Shown piece after piece: positions 54,887 to 63,602 of a stretch of 64,000 bases of DNA. The stretch is taken from positions 744,001 to 808,000 of the forward strand of contig NZ_JAEHHL010000001.1 of NCBI RefSeq assembly GCF_016623495.1, written 5' to 3'. The notes beneath the pieces were generated by a model that worked only from the letters and a program-made list of their open reading frames with translations, had not been told where the DNA came from and made no database searches. The translations under genes and the position numbers were made by a program. The DNA is from Thermohalobaculum xanthum. Lineage in GTDB: Bacteria; Pseudomonadota; Alphaproteobacteria; Rhodobacterales; Rhodobacteraceae. The first letter of the stretch is position 1, and the number at the start of each line of letters is the position of its first letter.

Positions 54887-55510
54887 TCAGTTCCAGTCGA
54901 AGCCGAGTGCGTCCATGGTCTTGCGGATCCGGGCCTCGCCCCAGGTCTTGACCTCGCCGGTTTCGCCCTGCCCGGTTACGGTCACGCCCTGCCCATCGGC
55001 CAGCACCACCGCCACGCGGTCGCGGCCGACCACTCGGACCCCGCCGCTACGCACGAAGACGGCGCTGCCATCCGAGGGCGAGTGTTCGGCCGTCCATCGC
55101 GTCGAGCGCACCGAGGCGATCAGGAGCGGCGTGCGCACCTTCATGCCAGCCGCGGTGTCGGCGGCGCCGAAGATCCCCAGAACGCCCTCGATGATCTGCA
55201 TCACGCGCCCGCCGCCGATGTCGGTCAGGGATTCGAGGTTCACCTCGGTCGAGGTGCCGACCGTCACCGCGAGCCCGTCCTCGCAGACGATGCGCGCACG
55301 CGTCTGTGCGTCGGTGACGATCTTGGCATCGCGCACCGCTGCCGCCCCCGGACGCAGCTGCGTCCACGTGCCGTCGGCCCACATCCGCGCCGAGGGGCCG
55401 CTGACATCGACAACCGTGCAGGCCGTGCGGGCCTGGGCATGCGCCGTACCCTGCCAGCCCAGCGCCAGCAGGACGCCGAGGCCGATCACCATCAGGCCCA
55501 TACGGATCAT
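54887..55510 (-). CDS. FecR-domain periplasmic protein
   Basis: A 207-residue exported protein. The signal is MIRMGLMVIGLGVLLALGWQGTAHAQ; the mature part holds a FecR-like beta domain (DAKIVTDAQTRARIVCEDGLAVTVGTSTEVNLES, then VRTPLLIASVRSTRWTAEHSPSDGSAVFVRSGGVRVV). FecR-domain plus CHASE2-cyclase pairs are a common bacterial combination, in which the FecR protein likely contacts the CHASE2 sensor. The start behind GGAAGGA excludes the 40-codon longer frame. Confidence 0.87.
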   Translation of the reverse strand: MIRMGLMVIGLGVLLALGWQGTAHAQARTACTVVDVSGPSARMWADGTWTQLRPGAAAVRDAKIVTDAQTRARIVCEDGLAVTVGTSTEVNLESLTDIGGGRVMQIIEGVLGIFGAADTAAGMKVRTPLLIASVRSTRWTAEHSPSDGSAVFVRSGGVRVVGRDRVAVVLADGQGVTVTGQGETGEVKTWGEARIRKTMDALGFDWN

Positions 55511-55776
55511 GGCATCCTTCCCGCTCGTGCGCGGCCGACCGGCGCCGCCGCCTGCCAGACTATCAGGTCCTGACCGCGAGGTTAATTCGGCTTGCCGGGC
55601 ATCGTCGGAGGACGTGGAAACGGGCGGCGCGGGCATGGGGTAGCAATGTCGCCAGACGCAAGGACGACCGCCCCTTCCCGGCCGGCATTCATTGATGTTC
55701 GTTCCACGACTTCATCGTGCCCGACGACGCCGCTCCGAATCCCAGCTTCGCGCCCATCGTGAACACTGCGATCCTT

Positions 55777-55815
55777 GGCGCGCCCCCATCTCCCGCCCCG
55801 CGCTTGGGGCGCGCC
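55777..55815 (-). terminator. Hairpin downstream of the Rieske oxygenase gene
   Basis: Ten-base perfect arms GGCGCGCCCC (55777-55786) and GGGGCGCGCC (55806-55815) with a 19-base loop, nine bases past the Rieske gene stop on the minus strand. It is the likely end of that transcript. The rest of the 313-base gap (55511-55823) to the FecR gene should contain the fecR promoter, but no consensus stands out. Confidence 0.5.
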
Positions 55816-55823
55816 CGCGCGCG

Positions 55824-56924
55824 TCAGGCGTCGACGCCCTCACGCATCCATTGCTGGAGCGTCCGGATCGAGTGCTCGGAGTTCAGCCCGCAGGCGGGAT
55901 CGAGCACAAGGGGCCCCGGCTTGTAGCCGCGGCTCTTGAGTCCGCGATGGACACTCTCGACGAGGCGGATGTCCTCCTCGACCGTGGTTGCGCGGTCCTG
56001 GATGGCAAGGCGGCGGATCACCTCGCTGTCCCAGCCGCCCTCGGTGTACCAGCCGCGCCAGACAGTGCAGTGATCCGCGTCATGCGCCCGCCAGTGATAG
56101 GTGTTGAGCACGTTGCCGGGATAGACTTGGAACGAGAACATCGGCCAGAGGAAGAAGGACCGATACTCGCCCGCATGGGGCTTGGCCAGGTCGATCTCGT
56201 AGGTCATCGCCTCGACGTTCTGGCATTCGGTCGTGTGGCGAAGGCAATAGCCCCTGGCGGTCGGCTGGATGTCGTAGGTCTCGGGCTTGATCACGCCGGT
56301 GGCGAAGGTCGGGTGGTTGAGCGAGCAGTGATAGCACTCGGAATAGTTCTCGACCGAGACCTTCCAGTTGCAATGCTCGGGGATCTCGACCCATTCGAGC
56401 GGTTCGAGCCTGGCGATGTCGGGGACGTATTCGGCCAGTTCCTTGCGCACGCCCGGATACCACTCGTCCATCGGCGCGGCGTTGTCGTCGAGATTGACGA
56501 AGATGAAGCCGTGGAACACCTCGGTCCGCACGCCCGTGAGGCAGACCTTGCCCCGGTCGAAGCCCGGCACGGCCTTGATGTTCGGGCCGGCCCTGAGCTG
56601 GCCCGACAGCTCGTAGGTCCATGCGTGATAGGGGCAGACGACGACACGGGTCGAGCCCGACCCCTCGACCAGCTGATGGGCGCGATGCTGGCAGACGTTG
56701 TAGAAGCTGCGCAGCTCCCCGTCGCGGCCGCGGATGCAGAACAGGCTCTCGCCCGCGATCTCGAAGCTGAAATAGTCGCCGGTGTTCCTCACCTGGCTCT
56801 CGTGCCCGGCATATTGCCAGGTCCGCGCCAGCAGGCCGCGCCGCTCGCGCTCGAAGATGACGGGGTCGGTGTAGTAGCGGGCCTCGAGCGAGTGGACGAG
56901 CTGGGGCGTGTCCTGAACCGTCAT
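55824..56924 (-). CDS. Rieske non-haem iron oxygenase, quaternary-amine demethylase type
   Basis: A 366-residue oxygenase alpha subunit. The Rieske [2Fe-2S] site is CQH...CPYH (Cys78, His80, Cys97, His100), and the mononuclear iron site is in ENYSECYHCSLNHPTF (two His). The SECYHC segment is typical of GbcA, CntA and stachydrine/proline-betaine demethylases, which oxidatively remove a methyl group from trimethyl- or dimethylammonium compounds. No reductase subunit is encoded nearby. It overlaps the RpiR gene by four bases and lies back to back with the DMGDH-like gene. Confidence 0.88.
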   Translation of the reverse strand: MTVQDTPQLVHSLEARYYTDPVIFERERRGLLARTWQYAGHESQVRNTGDYFSFEIAGESLFCIRGRDGELRSFYNVCQHRAHQLVEGSGSTRVVVCPYHAWTYELSGQLRAGPNIKAVPGFDRGKVCLTGVRTEVFHGFIFVNLDDNAAPMDEWYPGVRKELAEYVPDIARLEPLEWVEIPEHCNWKVSVENYSECYHCSLNHPTFATGVIKPETYDIQPTARGYCLRHTTECQNVEAMTYEIDLAKPHAGEYRSFFLWPMFSFQVYPGNVLNTYHWRAHDADHCTVWRGWYTEGGWDSEVIRRLAIQDRATTVEEDIRLVESVHRGLKSRGYKPGPLVLDPACGLNSEHSIRTLQQWMREGVDA

Positions 56925-57832
56925 CTGTCGGTGTCCTCTTCCTCGACATAGATGCCGAGCGCGTGGCGCCGGCTGTGGAAGGCTTCGATGCTGGAGACGA
57001 CATCCTCGCCCGCCGCGGCGATGACGAAGGCGGTGAGGACCTCGAAGAACGCGGTCAATGCCACCGTCGAGATGAAGAACTGCGGCGTGTCGGTGGGGAT
57101 GACGAACTGGTGCTTCGCGCCCGGCATGATCGGGCTCGCCAGGCTGTCGGAGATTGCGATGAAGGGAATGCCCCGCATTCGCGCCGCCTCGACCGCGTCG
57201 ACCACCTCGCTGCGATAGGGCCGGAAGGTCACGGCGACCAGAAGGTCGTCGCCATCGGCGCGCGACAGGCCGTCGACCGGCAGCGTCCCGCCGTTCGGCA
57301 GGATGCGGACGCTGTCGATCGCCATCCCGACCAGATAGGCGAAGTTCTGGGCCACCCCGTGGTTGACGCCCACGCCAAGCACATAGGTCCGCCGCGCCGC
57401 GACGATGGCCTTGGCGACCTGTTCGATCGCGCCGTGGTCGGTCGAGGCGAAGAAGCCTTCGAGGTTGTCGATCGAGGCCTCGGCGAAAGTCGCGTAGAGC
57501 TGCGCGAGCTCGCCCCGCCGCGACAGCGATTGAAGCCACCGCGCCCGGTCGGGGTAGGTTTCGCGGCCCTGCCTGATCTCGTTGCGGAAGACCTCGCGGA
57601 AGGCGGCGTAGCTCTCCATGCCAAGGACGTGGGACAAACGTACCAGCGTGTTTGGCCGCACGCCCGCCTTCTCGGCCAGTTTGCGGATCGAGTTCACGCC
57701 GATCTCGTTGGGGTTCTCGAGCAGGAAGGTCGCGGATTTCCGCAGCTCGGGCGTCAGATCGCCCCGGAGTTCCTGCAGGCGATCCATGACCTCCGGGGCC
57801 GTCAGAGATTTTGACACGTTTGTACCATCCAT
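56921..57832 (-). CDS. RpiR-family (HTH + SIS) regulator
   Basis: A 303-residue regulator with an N-terminal RpiR helix-turn-helix (about 20-80; GVNSIRKLAEKAGVRPNTLVRLSHVLGM) and a C-terminal SIS sugar-phosphate-type domain (about 125-265; RRTYVLGVGVNHGVAQNFAYLVG and VAVTFRPYRSEVVDAVEAARMRG). It is first in the leftward unit with the Rieske gene and divergent from the DMGDH-like operon, so it likely controls both. RpiR proteins are also found with betaine and amine catabolic genes; the ligand need not be a sugar phosphate. Confidence 0.9.
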   Translation of the reverse strand: MDGTNVSKSLTAPEVMDRLQELRGDLTPELRKSATFLLENPNEIGVNSIRKLAEKAGVRPNTLVRLSHVLGMESYAAFREVFRNEIRQGRETYPDRARWLQSLSRRGELAQLYATFAEASIDNLEGFFASTDHGAIEQVAKAIVAARRTYVLGVGVNHGVAQNFAYLVGMAIDSVRILPNGGTLPVDGLSRADGDDLLVAVTFRPYRSEVVDAVEAARMRGIPFIAISDSLASPIMPGAKHQFVIPTDTPQFFISTVALTAFFEVLTAFVIAAAGEDVVSSIEAFHSRRHALGIYVEEEDTDR

Positions 57833-57899
57833 GATTGACGAAGATACGAATGTCTCCTAGAGAAGTCTACATCAAACATTCGTTCGAAAGGACTCGCCG
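57833..57899. promoter_or_regulatory. Divergent promoter between RpiR and DMGDH-like genes
   Basis: Only 67 bases separate the two starts. Within them, CGAATGT (57847-57853) and ACATTCG (57876-57882) form an inverted repeat with a 22-base spacer, a likely RpiR operator covering both promoters. AAGGA before the rightward ATG is its ribosome-binding site. Confidence 0.5.
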
Positions 57900-60350
57900 A
57901 TGGCTCCCTCACATGCTCGGGTCGTGATCATCGGAGGCGGCGTGATGGGCTGCGGCCTCGCCTACCACCTGGCGCATGAGGGCTGGACCGATGTCGTCCT
58001 GCTGGAAAAGGCCGAGTTGACCAGCGGCTCGACCTGGCACGCAGCCGGCCAGATCACGCATTCGACCTCGAGCCATGCGCTCGGCAAATGCGTGGGCTAC
58101 AACATCGACCTCTACTCGAAGGTGCTCGAGGCCGAGACCGGGCAGTCGGTAACCTGGCATGGCTGCGGCTCGCTGCGGCTGGCCTACACGGATGACGAGC
58201 TCGACTGGCTCTACCAGACCATCTCGGTCGGCAAGGGCCTGGGATTCCCGATGGAGATCGTCGGGCCGGACCGGATCCGCGAACTGCACCCCTTCTACAA
58301 CCTCGACGGCGTCAAGGCGGCGCTGCACACGCCCGACGACGGCCATGTCGATCCTGCGGGCGCGGCATTCGCGCTTGCCAAGGGCGCGCGCCAGCTGGGC
58401 GTCGAGATCATCCGCCGCTGTCGCGCGACCAACGTCACCCAGCAGCCGAACGGCGAGTGGCTGGTCGAGACCGAGCAGGGGCCGATCTCCTGCGAGCATG
58501 TCGTCAACGCCGGCGGCACCTATGCGCGGCAGGTCGCGCTCTGGTCGGGCTATGACCTGCCCGCCACCTCGATGACCCATCACTACCTGATCACCGACAC
58601 CGTGCCGGAGTTCCTCGCGCTCGATGCCGAGTTGCCCGTGGTTCGCGATGACCGGCTGGTCTCGGGCTATATCCGCATGGAGCAGAAGTCGGGGCTGATC
58701 GGCATCTACGAGAAGGCCAATCCCAACACCGTCTGGGAAGACCACTGCCCGTGGGAGGCCGAGAACGAGCTGTTTGACCCCGACTACGACCGCATCATGC
58801 CCTGGCTCGAGAACGCCATGGACCGGATGCCGATCCTGGCCGAGCTGGGCATCAAGCGCGAGGTGCATGGCGCGATCAGCCATCCGCCGGACGGCAACCC
58901 GCTGATCGGCCCGGCGCCGGGCCTGCGCAACTACTGGTGCTGCTGCGGCACGCAGATCGGCATCGGCTGGGGGCCGGGCCTGACGCGCGAACTGGCCCGC
59001 TGGATGGTGCATGGCGCCGCCGACATCAACATGCGCGAGTTCGACCCGCGCCGCTTCGGGCCCTATGCCGACCAGACCTACCAGGTGACCAAGGCGAAGG
59101 AGGACTACCTCCTGCGCCACGAGATCCCCTTCCCGCATTTCAACCGCCCGGACGGGCGGCCGGTAAAGCCCTCGGCGCTCTATGACGACCTGAAGGCCGA
59201 AGGCGCGGTCTTCGAGGAGGTCTTTGGCCACGAGCGCCCGCGCTGGTTCGCGCCCGAGGGTGTCGAGGCGAAGGACATCTACGGCTTCCGCCGCACCGCG
59301 CTCCACGACATCGTCGGGACCGAGGTTCGCGCGGTGCGCGAGCGCGCGGGGATCATGGACATCTCGGCCTTCGCCAAGGTCGAGGTCTCGGGGCCAGACG
59401 CCGCCGCCTTCCTCGACCGGCTGGTGCCGAACCGGCTGCCCTCGGCGCCGGGACGGATCGCGCTGACCCATCTTCTGGGTGAGAACGGCCGGATCGAGCT
59501 CGAGACCACCATCGTGCGCCTGGCCAAGGACCGCTTCTACCTGGTCTGCGCCGCCTTCTTCGAGCAGCGGCTGGTCGACTACCTCACCTATGCCCGCGTG
59601 AACGAGTCCATCGAGATCACCAACCGCTCGACCGACTGGGGCGCGCTGGCGCTCAACGGGCCGCTCTCGCGCGAGATCCTCGCCGACTGCACGCCTGCCG
59701 CGCTGGACAATGCCGCGTTCAAGTGGCTGACGGCGCAGGAAATCGAGGTCGGTGGTCACCATCTCTGGGCGTTCCGCATGTCCTATGCGGGCGAATTGGG
59801 ATGGGAGTTCCACGGGCCGCGCGACGCAATCCTGGCCGCCTTCCGGGCGATGAAGGCCGCTGGCAAGGCGCATGGGCTGGTCAATTACGGATCCTTCGCG
59901 ATGAACGCGATGCGCATGGAGAAGGCGTTCAAGGGCGCGGGCGAATTGACCAACGAGGTCACCCTGCCCGAGGCCGATGTGATGCGTTTCGTCAAGCTCG
60001 ACAAGGAGTTCCGCGGCAAGGCGGCGACCGAGCAGGCCGCGGCAAAGCCGCTGCGCTGGGTCTGTGTCTATCTCGCGGTCGAGGCAGATGGCCGCTCGGA
60101 CGGCAATGGCGGCGAGGCCGTCCTGGCGGACGGCCGCCAGGTTGGCACCGTCAGCTCGATCGCCTACGGGCACGCTGTGGGCAAGCTGCTGTCCTTCGCC
60201 TATGTGAAGCCCGCGCACGCCACGCCGGGGACGCGCCTCGACGTGGTGATCATGGGAGAGCCGCGCGCCGCGACCGTGCTGTCGCAGCCTGCCTACGACG
60301 CCGAGAGCCTGCTGCCGCGTGCCGACGCGGCGCGTGTCGCGGCGCAGTGA
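57900..60350 (+). CDS. FAD-dependent N-methyl-amine oxidoreductase with GcvT domain (dimethylglycine/sarcosine dehydrogenase type)
   Basis: An 816-residue two-part flavoenzyme. Residues 1-380 form a DAO-type FAD domain (VVIIGGGVMGCGLAYHL; STWHAAGQ with the covalent-FAD histidine position of DMGDH). Residues 420-800 form the folate-binding GcvT fold (FRRTALHDIVGTEVRAVRERAGIMDIS; FRMSYAGELGWEFHGP). Such enzymes oxidise an N-methyl group and hand the one-carbon unit to tetrahydrofolate. It is the first gene of the rightward operon. It would act after the Rieske enzyme on the tertiary amine. The exact amine is unknown. Confidence 0.9.
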   Translation: MAPSHARVVIIGGGVMGCGLAYHLAHEGWTDVVLLEKAELTSGSTWHAAGQITHSTSSHALGKCVGYNIDLYSKVLEAETGQSVTWHGCGSLRLAYTDDELDWLYQTISVGKGLGFPMEIVGPDRIRELHPFYNLDGVKAALHTPDDGHVDPAGAAFALAKGARQLGVEIIRRCRATNVTQQPNGEWLVETEQGPISCEHVVNAGGTYARQVALWSGYDLPATSMTHHYLITDTVPEFLALDAELPVVRDDRLVSGYIRMEQKSGLIGIYEKANPNTVWEDHCPWEAENELFDPDYDRIMPWLENAMDRMPILAELGIKREVHGAISHPPDGNPLIGPAPGLRNYWCCCGTQIGIGWGPGLTRELARWMVHGAADINMREFDPRRFGPYADQTYQVTKAKEDYLLRHEIPFPHFNRPDGRPVKPSALYDDLKAEGAVFEEVFGHERPRWFAPEGVEAKDIYGFRRTALHDIVGTEVRAVRERAGIMDISAFAKVEVSGPDAAAFLDRLVPNRLPSAPGRIALTHLLGENGRIELETTIVRLAKDRFYLVCAAFFEQRLVDYLTYARVNESIEITNRSTDWGALALNGPLSREILADCTPAALDNAAFKWLTAQEIEVGGHHLWAFRMSYAGELGWEFHGPRDAILAAFRAMKAAGKAHGLVNYGSFAMNAMRMEKAFKGAGELTNEVTLPEADVMRFVKLDKEFRGKAATEQAAAKPLRWVCVYLAVEADGRSDGNGGEAVLADGRQVGTVSSIAYGHAVGKLLSFAYVKPAHATPGTRLDVVIMGEPRAATVLSQPAYDAESLLPRADAARVAAQ

Positions 60351-60375
60351 AACCGGCTGGACGAGGAGCCGTGTC

Positions 60376-61479
60376 GTGAAAATCACCCGCCTGACGCTGT
60401 GGGACGTGCCGCTGACCAGCCACGTGGCCTACCACATGGCAGGCGGCAAGACCTGCGACACGGTCTCGTCGATGGTTCTGCGCGTCGAGACCGACGCCGG
60501 CATCTCGGGATGGGGCGAGGTCTGCCCCATCCCGCATTACCTGCCCGCCTATGCGGGCGGCGTACAGGCCGCGCTGGAGGAGCTTGCGCCCGTCGTGATC
60601 GGCGGGGATCCGGTGGGGCCCGAGGCGCTGATGGCCCGCGCCGATGCCTGGCTCCTGGGGCACCGCTACGCGAAGTCGGCCCTCGACATCGCGCTTTGGG
60701 ACATCACCGGCAGGGTCGCGGGGCTGCCGCTCTGCGCGCTGCTGGGCGGTCGGCAGTCGGCGGACATGCCGCTCTACCACTCGATCACCTGCGTCGCACC
60801 CGAGGAGATGGCCCGCATCGCCCGCGAGGCGCAGCGCGAGGGGATCACCCAGTTCCAGGCCAAGCTGGGCGCCGATGGCGACTGGCAGGCCGATGTCGCG
60901 CGGCTGCGGCTTGTGCGCGAGGCCGTGGGGCCCGGCCCGCTGGTCTATGGCGACTGGAACTGCGGCGCGACGAGGCTCGACGCCACGCGGGTCGGCCGCG
61001 CGGTCGCGGATGCCGACGTGATGCTCGAACAACCGTGCGCCACGCTCGAGGAATGCGCCGCCGTGCGCGCCGCCACGAGCCTGCCGATGAAGCTCGACGA
61101 GACCGCGCACGATACCGCCTCGCTGCTGCGCGCGTGGGAGCTGGGCTGCATGGACGCGGTGGCGCTCAAGCTCTCGAAGTTCGGCGGGCTCTCGGCCACG
61201 CGGCGCGCGCGTGACCTGTGCCTCCACCTCGGCGCGCGGATGTGCGTCGAGGACACCTGGGGCTCGGACGTGACGACGGCCGCCCTGCTCCACCTGGCCG
61301 CCGCGACGCCGGAGCGTTCGGTGCTGAACACCTGCGACCTCTCGGGCTATGTCGCGCCAAGGCTCGACCCGACGGGACCTGCGCGCCAGAATGGCCGCAT
61401 CCGGCCGCCCGAGGGGCCGGGCCTCGGCGTCGCGCCCGACCCCGACATGCTGGGCCAGCCCGTGGCCGTGATCGACTAG
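60376..61479 (+). CDS. Enolase-superfamily protein resembling 4R-hydroxyproline-betaine 2-epimerase (HpbD)
   Basis: A 367-residue mandelate-racemase/muconate-lactonizing enzyme-type protein. Metal ligands: Asp193 (YGDWN), Glu219 (LEQPC), Asp241 (LDE). Catalytic lysines are Lys163 (QFQAKLG) and Lys265 (ALKLSKFGG), which coincide with the positions I recall for HpbD of Pelagibaca bermudensis. LEQPCATLEE and VEDTWGSD also look HpbD-like. This suggests racemisation or epimerisation of an N-methylated or cyclic amino acid. Translation starts at GTG behind GAGGAG, 25 bases after the DMGDH-like gene. Substrate is not proven. Confidence 0.82.
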   Translation: MKITRLTLWDVPLTSHVAYHMAGGKTCDTVSSMVLRVETDAGISGWGEVCPIPHYLPAYAGGVQAALEELAPVVIGGDPVGPEALMARADAWLLGHRYAKSALDIALWDITGRVAGLPLCALLGGRQSADMPLYHSITCVAPEEMARIAREAQREGITQFQAKLGADGDWQADVARLRLVREAVGPGPLVYGDWNCGATRLDATRVGRAVADADVMLEQPCATLEECAAVRAATSLPMKLDETAHDTASLLRAWELGCMDAVALKLSKFGGLSATRRARDLCLHLGARMCVEDTWGSDVTTAALLHLAAATPERSVLNTCDLSGYVAPRLDPTGPARQNGRIRPPEGPGLGVAPDPDMLGQPVAVID

Positions 61480-61490
61480 GAGATACCCCG

Positions 61491-62780
61491 ATGCTCGACA
61501 AGACCGCGATGCAAACCTGGGCCGAGCGCGCCCGCGCCGTGCTGCCTGCCGGGGGCTTCGGCAATTTCGACCCGTCGATCTTCATCCGCGAGGGTCGCGG
61601 CAGCCGCGTCTGGGACGAGGACGGCCGCGAGTATGTCGACTACCTGATCGGCTCGGGCCCGATGCTGCTGGGCCACGGCCATCCCGAGGTGCTGGAGGCG
61701 GTCGCCGAGCAGCTGCCCAAGGGCATGACCTTCTTTGCCAACAATGCCGCTGGCGTCGAGCTGGCCGAGGAGATCGTGCGCGCCGTCGCCTGCGCCGAGC
61801 AGGCGCGCTTCCTGTCGTCGGGCGGCGAGGCGGACATGTACGCCATGCGCCTCGCCCGCGCCTTTACCGGCCGCGACAAGATCCTCAAGTTCGAGGGCGG
61901 CTATCACGGCATGTCGGCCGAGGCGCAGATGAGCCTCGCGCCCACGCGGCTGGTCAATTTCCCGCAGGCCGTTCCCGACAGCGCCGGCATCCCCGAGGCG
62001 GTCCGCGCCGAGATGCTGATCGCCCCCTTCAACGATGTGGCCTATCTCGAAAGCCTTGCCGCCGAGCACGGGGACGAGATCGCCGGCATCATCATCGAGC
62101 CGCTTCAGCGCATCATCCCGCCCGAGCCCGGCTATCTCGAGGCCGTGCGCGCGATCTGCGACCGCTACGGCATCGTGCTGATATTCGACGAGGTGGTGAC
62201 CGGTTTCCGCTTCGCCTATGGCGGCGCGCAGGAGACGTATGGCGTCACTCCCGATCTTTGCACCCTTGGCAAGATCATCGGCGGCGGCTTCCCGCTGGCC
62301 GCGGTCGCGGGGCGTGCCGACGTCATGGCCCATTTCGACAAGGCCGCGGTCGGCGCCGAACGCTGGCTGATGATGCTGGGCACGCTGTCGGGCAACCCGG
62401 TTGCCGCCGTGGCAGGCCTCAAGACCATGGAGATCCTGCGCCGCCCCGGCGCCTTCGACCAGCTCAGGGCCAATGGCGCGCGGCTGCAGGGCATGTTCGC
62501 CCGCCACCTGTCGGATGCAGGCATCCCGCACCGGATCGTCGGGCACCCGACGCTCTTCGACATCGTCTTCACCGATCGGGACGTGCGGACCTATCGAGAC
62601 GTGCTGGCAGCCGATGCCGGGATGAATGCCCGCCTCAACGCGGTGCTGCGCGAGAATGGCGTCTTCAAGTCACCTGGCAAGGTCTATCCCAGCCTTGCCC
62701 TGACCGAAGAGGACTTCGCCCTGACCGAGGAGGCGATCGCCGCAGCCGCGCGCGCGCTGGGCGAGAGCGCCGGCAACTGA
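61491..62780 (+). CDS. Class III (PLP-dependent) aminotransferase
   Basis: A 429-residue class III aminotransferase with the PLP lysine at Lys261 (LGKIIGGGFP), the PLP-ring Asp in IFDEVVTGFR, and the phosphate-binding SSGGEADMYAMRLAR. The family name glutamate-1-semialdehyde aminomutase-like is possible, but the amine-catabolic context suggests a transaminase for an omega- or beta-amino acid. It follows the HpbD-like gene by 11 bases. Its presence implies that the pathway yields a primary amine, which a strictly cyclic betaine would not. Confidence 0.88.
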   Translation: MLDKTAMQTWAERARAVLPAGGFGNFDPSIFIREGRGSRVWDEDGREYVDYLIGSGPMLLGHGHPEVLEAVAEQLPKGMTFFANNAAGVELAEEIVRAVACAEQARFLSSGGEADMYAMRLARAFTGRDKILKFEGGYHGMSAEAQMSLAPTRLVNFPQAVPDSAGIPEAVRAEMLIAPFNDVAYLESLAAEHGDEIAGIIIEPLQRIIPPEPGYLEAVRAICDRYGIVLIFDEVVTGFRFAYGGAQETYGVTPDLCTLGKIIGGGFPLAAVAGRADVMAHFDKAAVGAERWLMMLGTLSGNPVAAVAGLKTMEILRRPGAFDQLRANGARLQGMFARHLSDAGIPHRIVGHPTLFDIVFTDRDVRTYRDVLAADAGMNARLNAVLRENGVFKSPGKVYPSLALTEEDFALTEEAIAAAARALGESAGN

Positions 62781-62814
62781 GCCTGCCGGCACGCGGGTGG
62801 TGGCTGGCGGGGGC

Positions 62815-63564
62815 TCAGATCGTGCGCCCGCCATCGACCTCGAGCACGACGCCGGTCAGGAACTCGGCCTCGTCCGATGCAAGGAAGAGGGCCGCATTGG
62901 CCATGTCCTCGGGCTCGCAGAGCCTGCCGAGCGGAATGGTTGCCAGGAACTTCTCGCGGTTCTGGGGCGTGTCCGGCATGCCCATGAAGGTTTCGAGCAG
63001 GCCGGTGACGCCCATCACCGGCGCGAGCGCACAGACGCGCACCTTGTCGGGCGCAAGCTCGACCGCCAGCGACCTGGTCATCAGGTTCACCGCGCCCTTG
63101 GACGAGTTGTACCACGTCAGTCCCGGGCGCGGCCGGATGCCGGCGGTCGAGCCGACATTCAACATCACGCCGCCGCCGATCTGGCGCCAGTGCGGCAGCG
63201 CCGTATGGGTCATGTGGAAGATCGAGTCGACATTGATCGCATAGACCTTTCGGAAGGTCTGGTAGTCGACGTCGAGGAGCGGCTGGTTGGGATGGCTCCA
63301 TCCCGCGTTGTTCACGACCACGTCAACCTTGCCAAAGGCTTGCACGGTATCGTTGAAGCAGGATGCGACCTGCGCACCGTCGGCCACGTCGCAGGCAACA
63401 GCGATCGCCGCGTCGCCGATCTCGGCTGCGACCGCACGCGCCCCCTCGGCGTTGAGATCGACGACCGCGACCTGCGCACCCTCCCGCGCGAAACGCCGGG
63501 CGATGGCCCGCCCGAAACCCGAGGCCGCGCCGGTCACCAGGGCCGTCTTGCCTTGCAGTCTCAT
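62815..63564 (-). CDS. Short-chain dehydrogenase/reductase (SDR)
   Basis: A 249-residue classical SDR with TGAASGFGRAIA (cofactor loop), NNAG, and the Ser-Tyr-Lys triad (STAG, then WYNSSKGAV). Aspartate after the second strand (VVDLN) predicts NAD(H). It converges on the aminotransferase gene and has its own GAGAAGG start. It could act on an alcohol or keto intermediate of the betaine-type pathway, but direction and spacing make co-regulation uncertain. Confidence 0.88.
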   Translation of the reverse strand: MRLQGKTALVTGAASGFGRAIARRFAREGAQVAVVDLNAEGARAVAAEIGDAAIAVACDVADGAQVASCFNDTVQAFGKVDVVVNNAGWSHPNQPLLDVDYQTFRKVYAINVDSIFHMTHTALPHWRQIGGGVMLNVGSTAGIRPRPGLTWYNSSKGAVNLMTRSLAVELAPDKVRVCALAPVMGVTGLLETFMGMPDTPQNREKFLATIPLGRLCEPEDMANAALFLASDEAEFLTGVVLEVDGGRTI

Positions 63565-63602
63565 CGCCTTCTCCGTGATTTCGCTTGCCGTGGCCCGCGC
63601 CG

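Noticed and set aside
52946-55573. An 875-codon plus-strand frame opposite the CHASE2 cyclase and FecR genes
   Set aside because: Low-complexity Arg/Gly/Asp/His protein, antisense to recognised domains.
57909-60386. An 825-codon minus-strand open frame opposite the DMGDH-like gene
   Set aside because: Mirror frame of a strongly coded gene; composition is typical of antisense shadows and no start or motif is credible.
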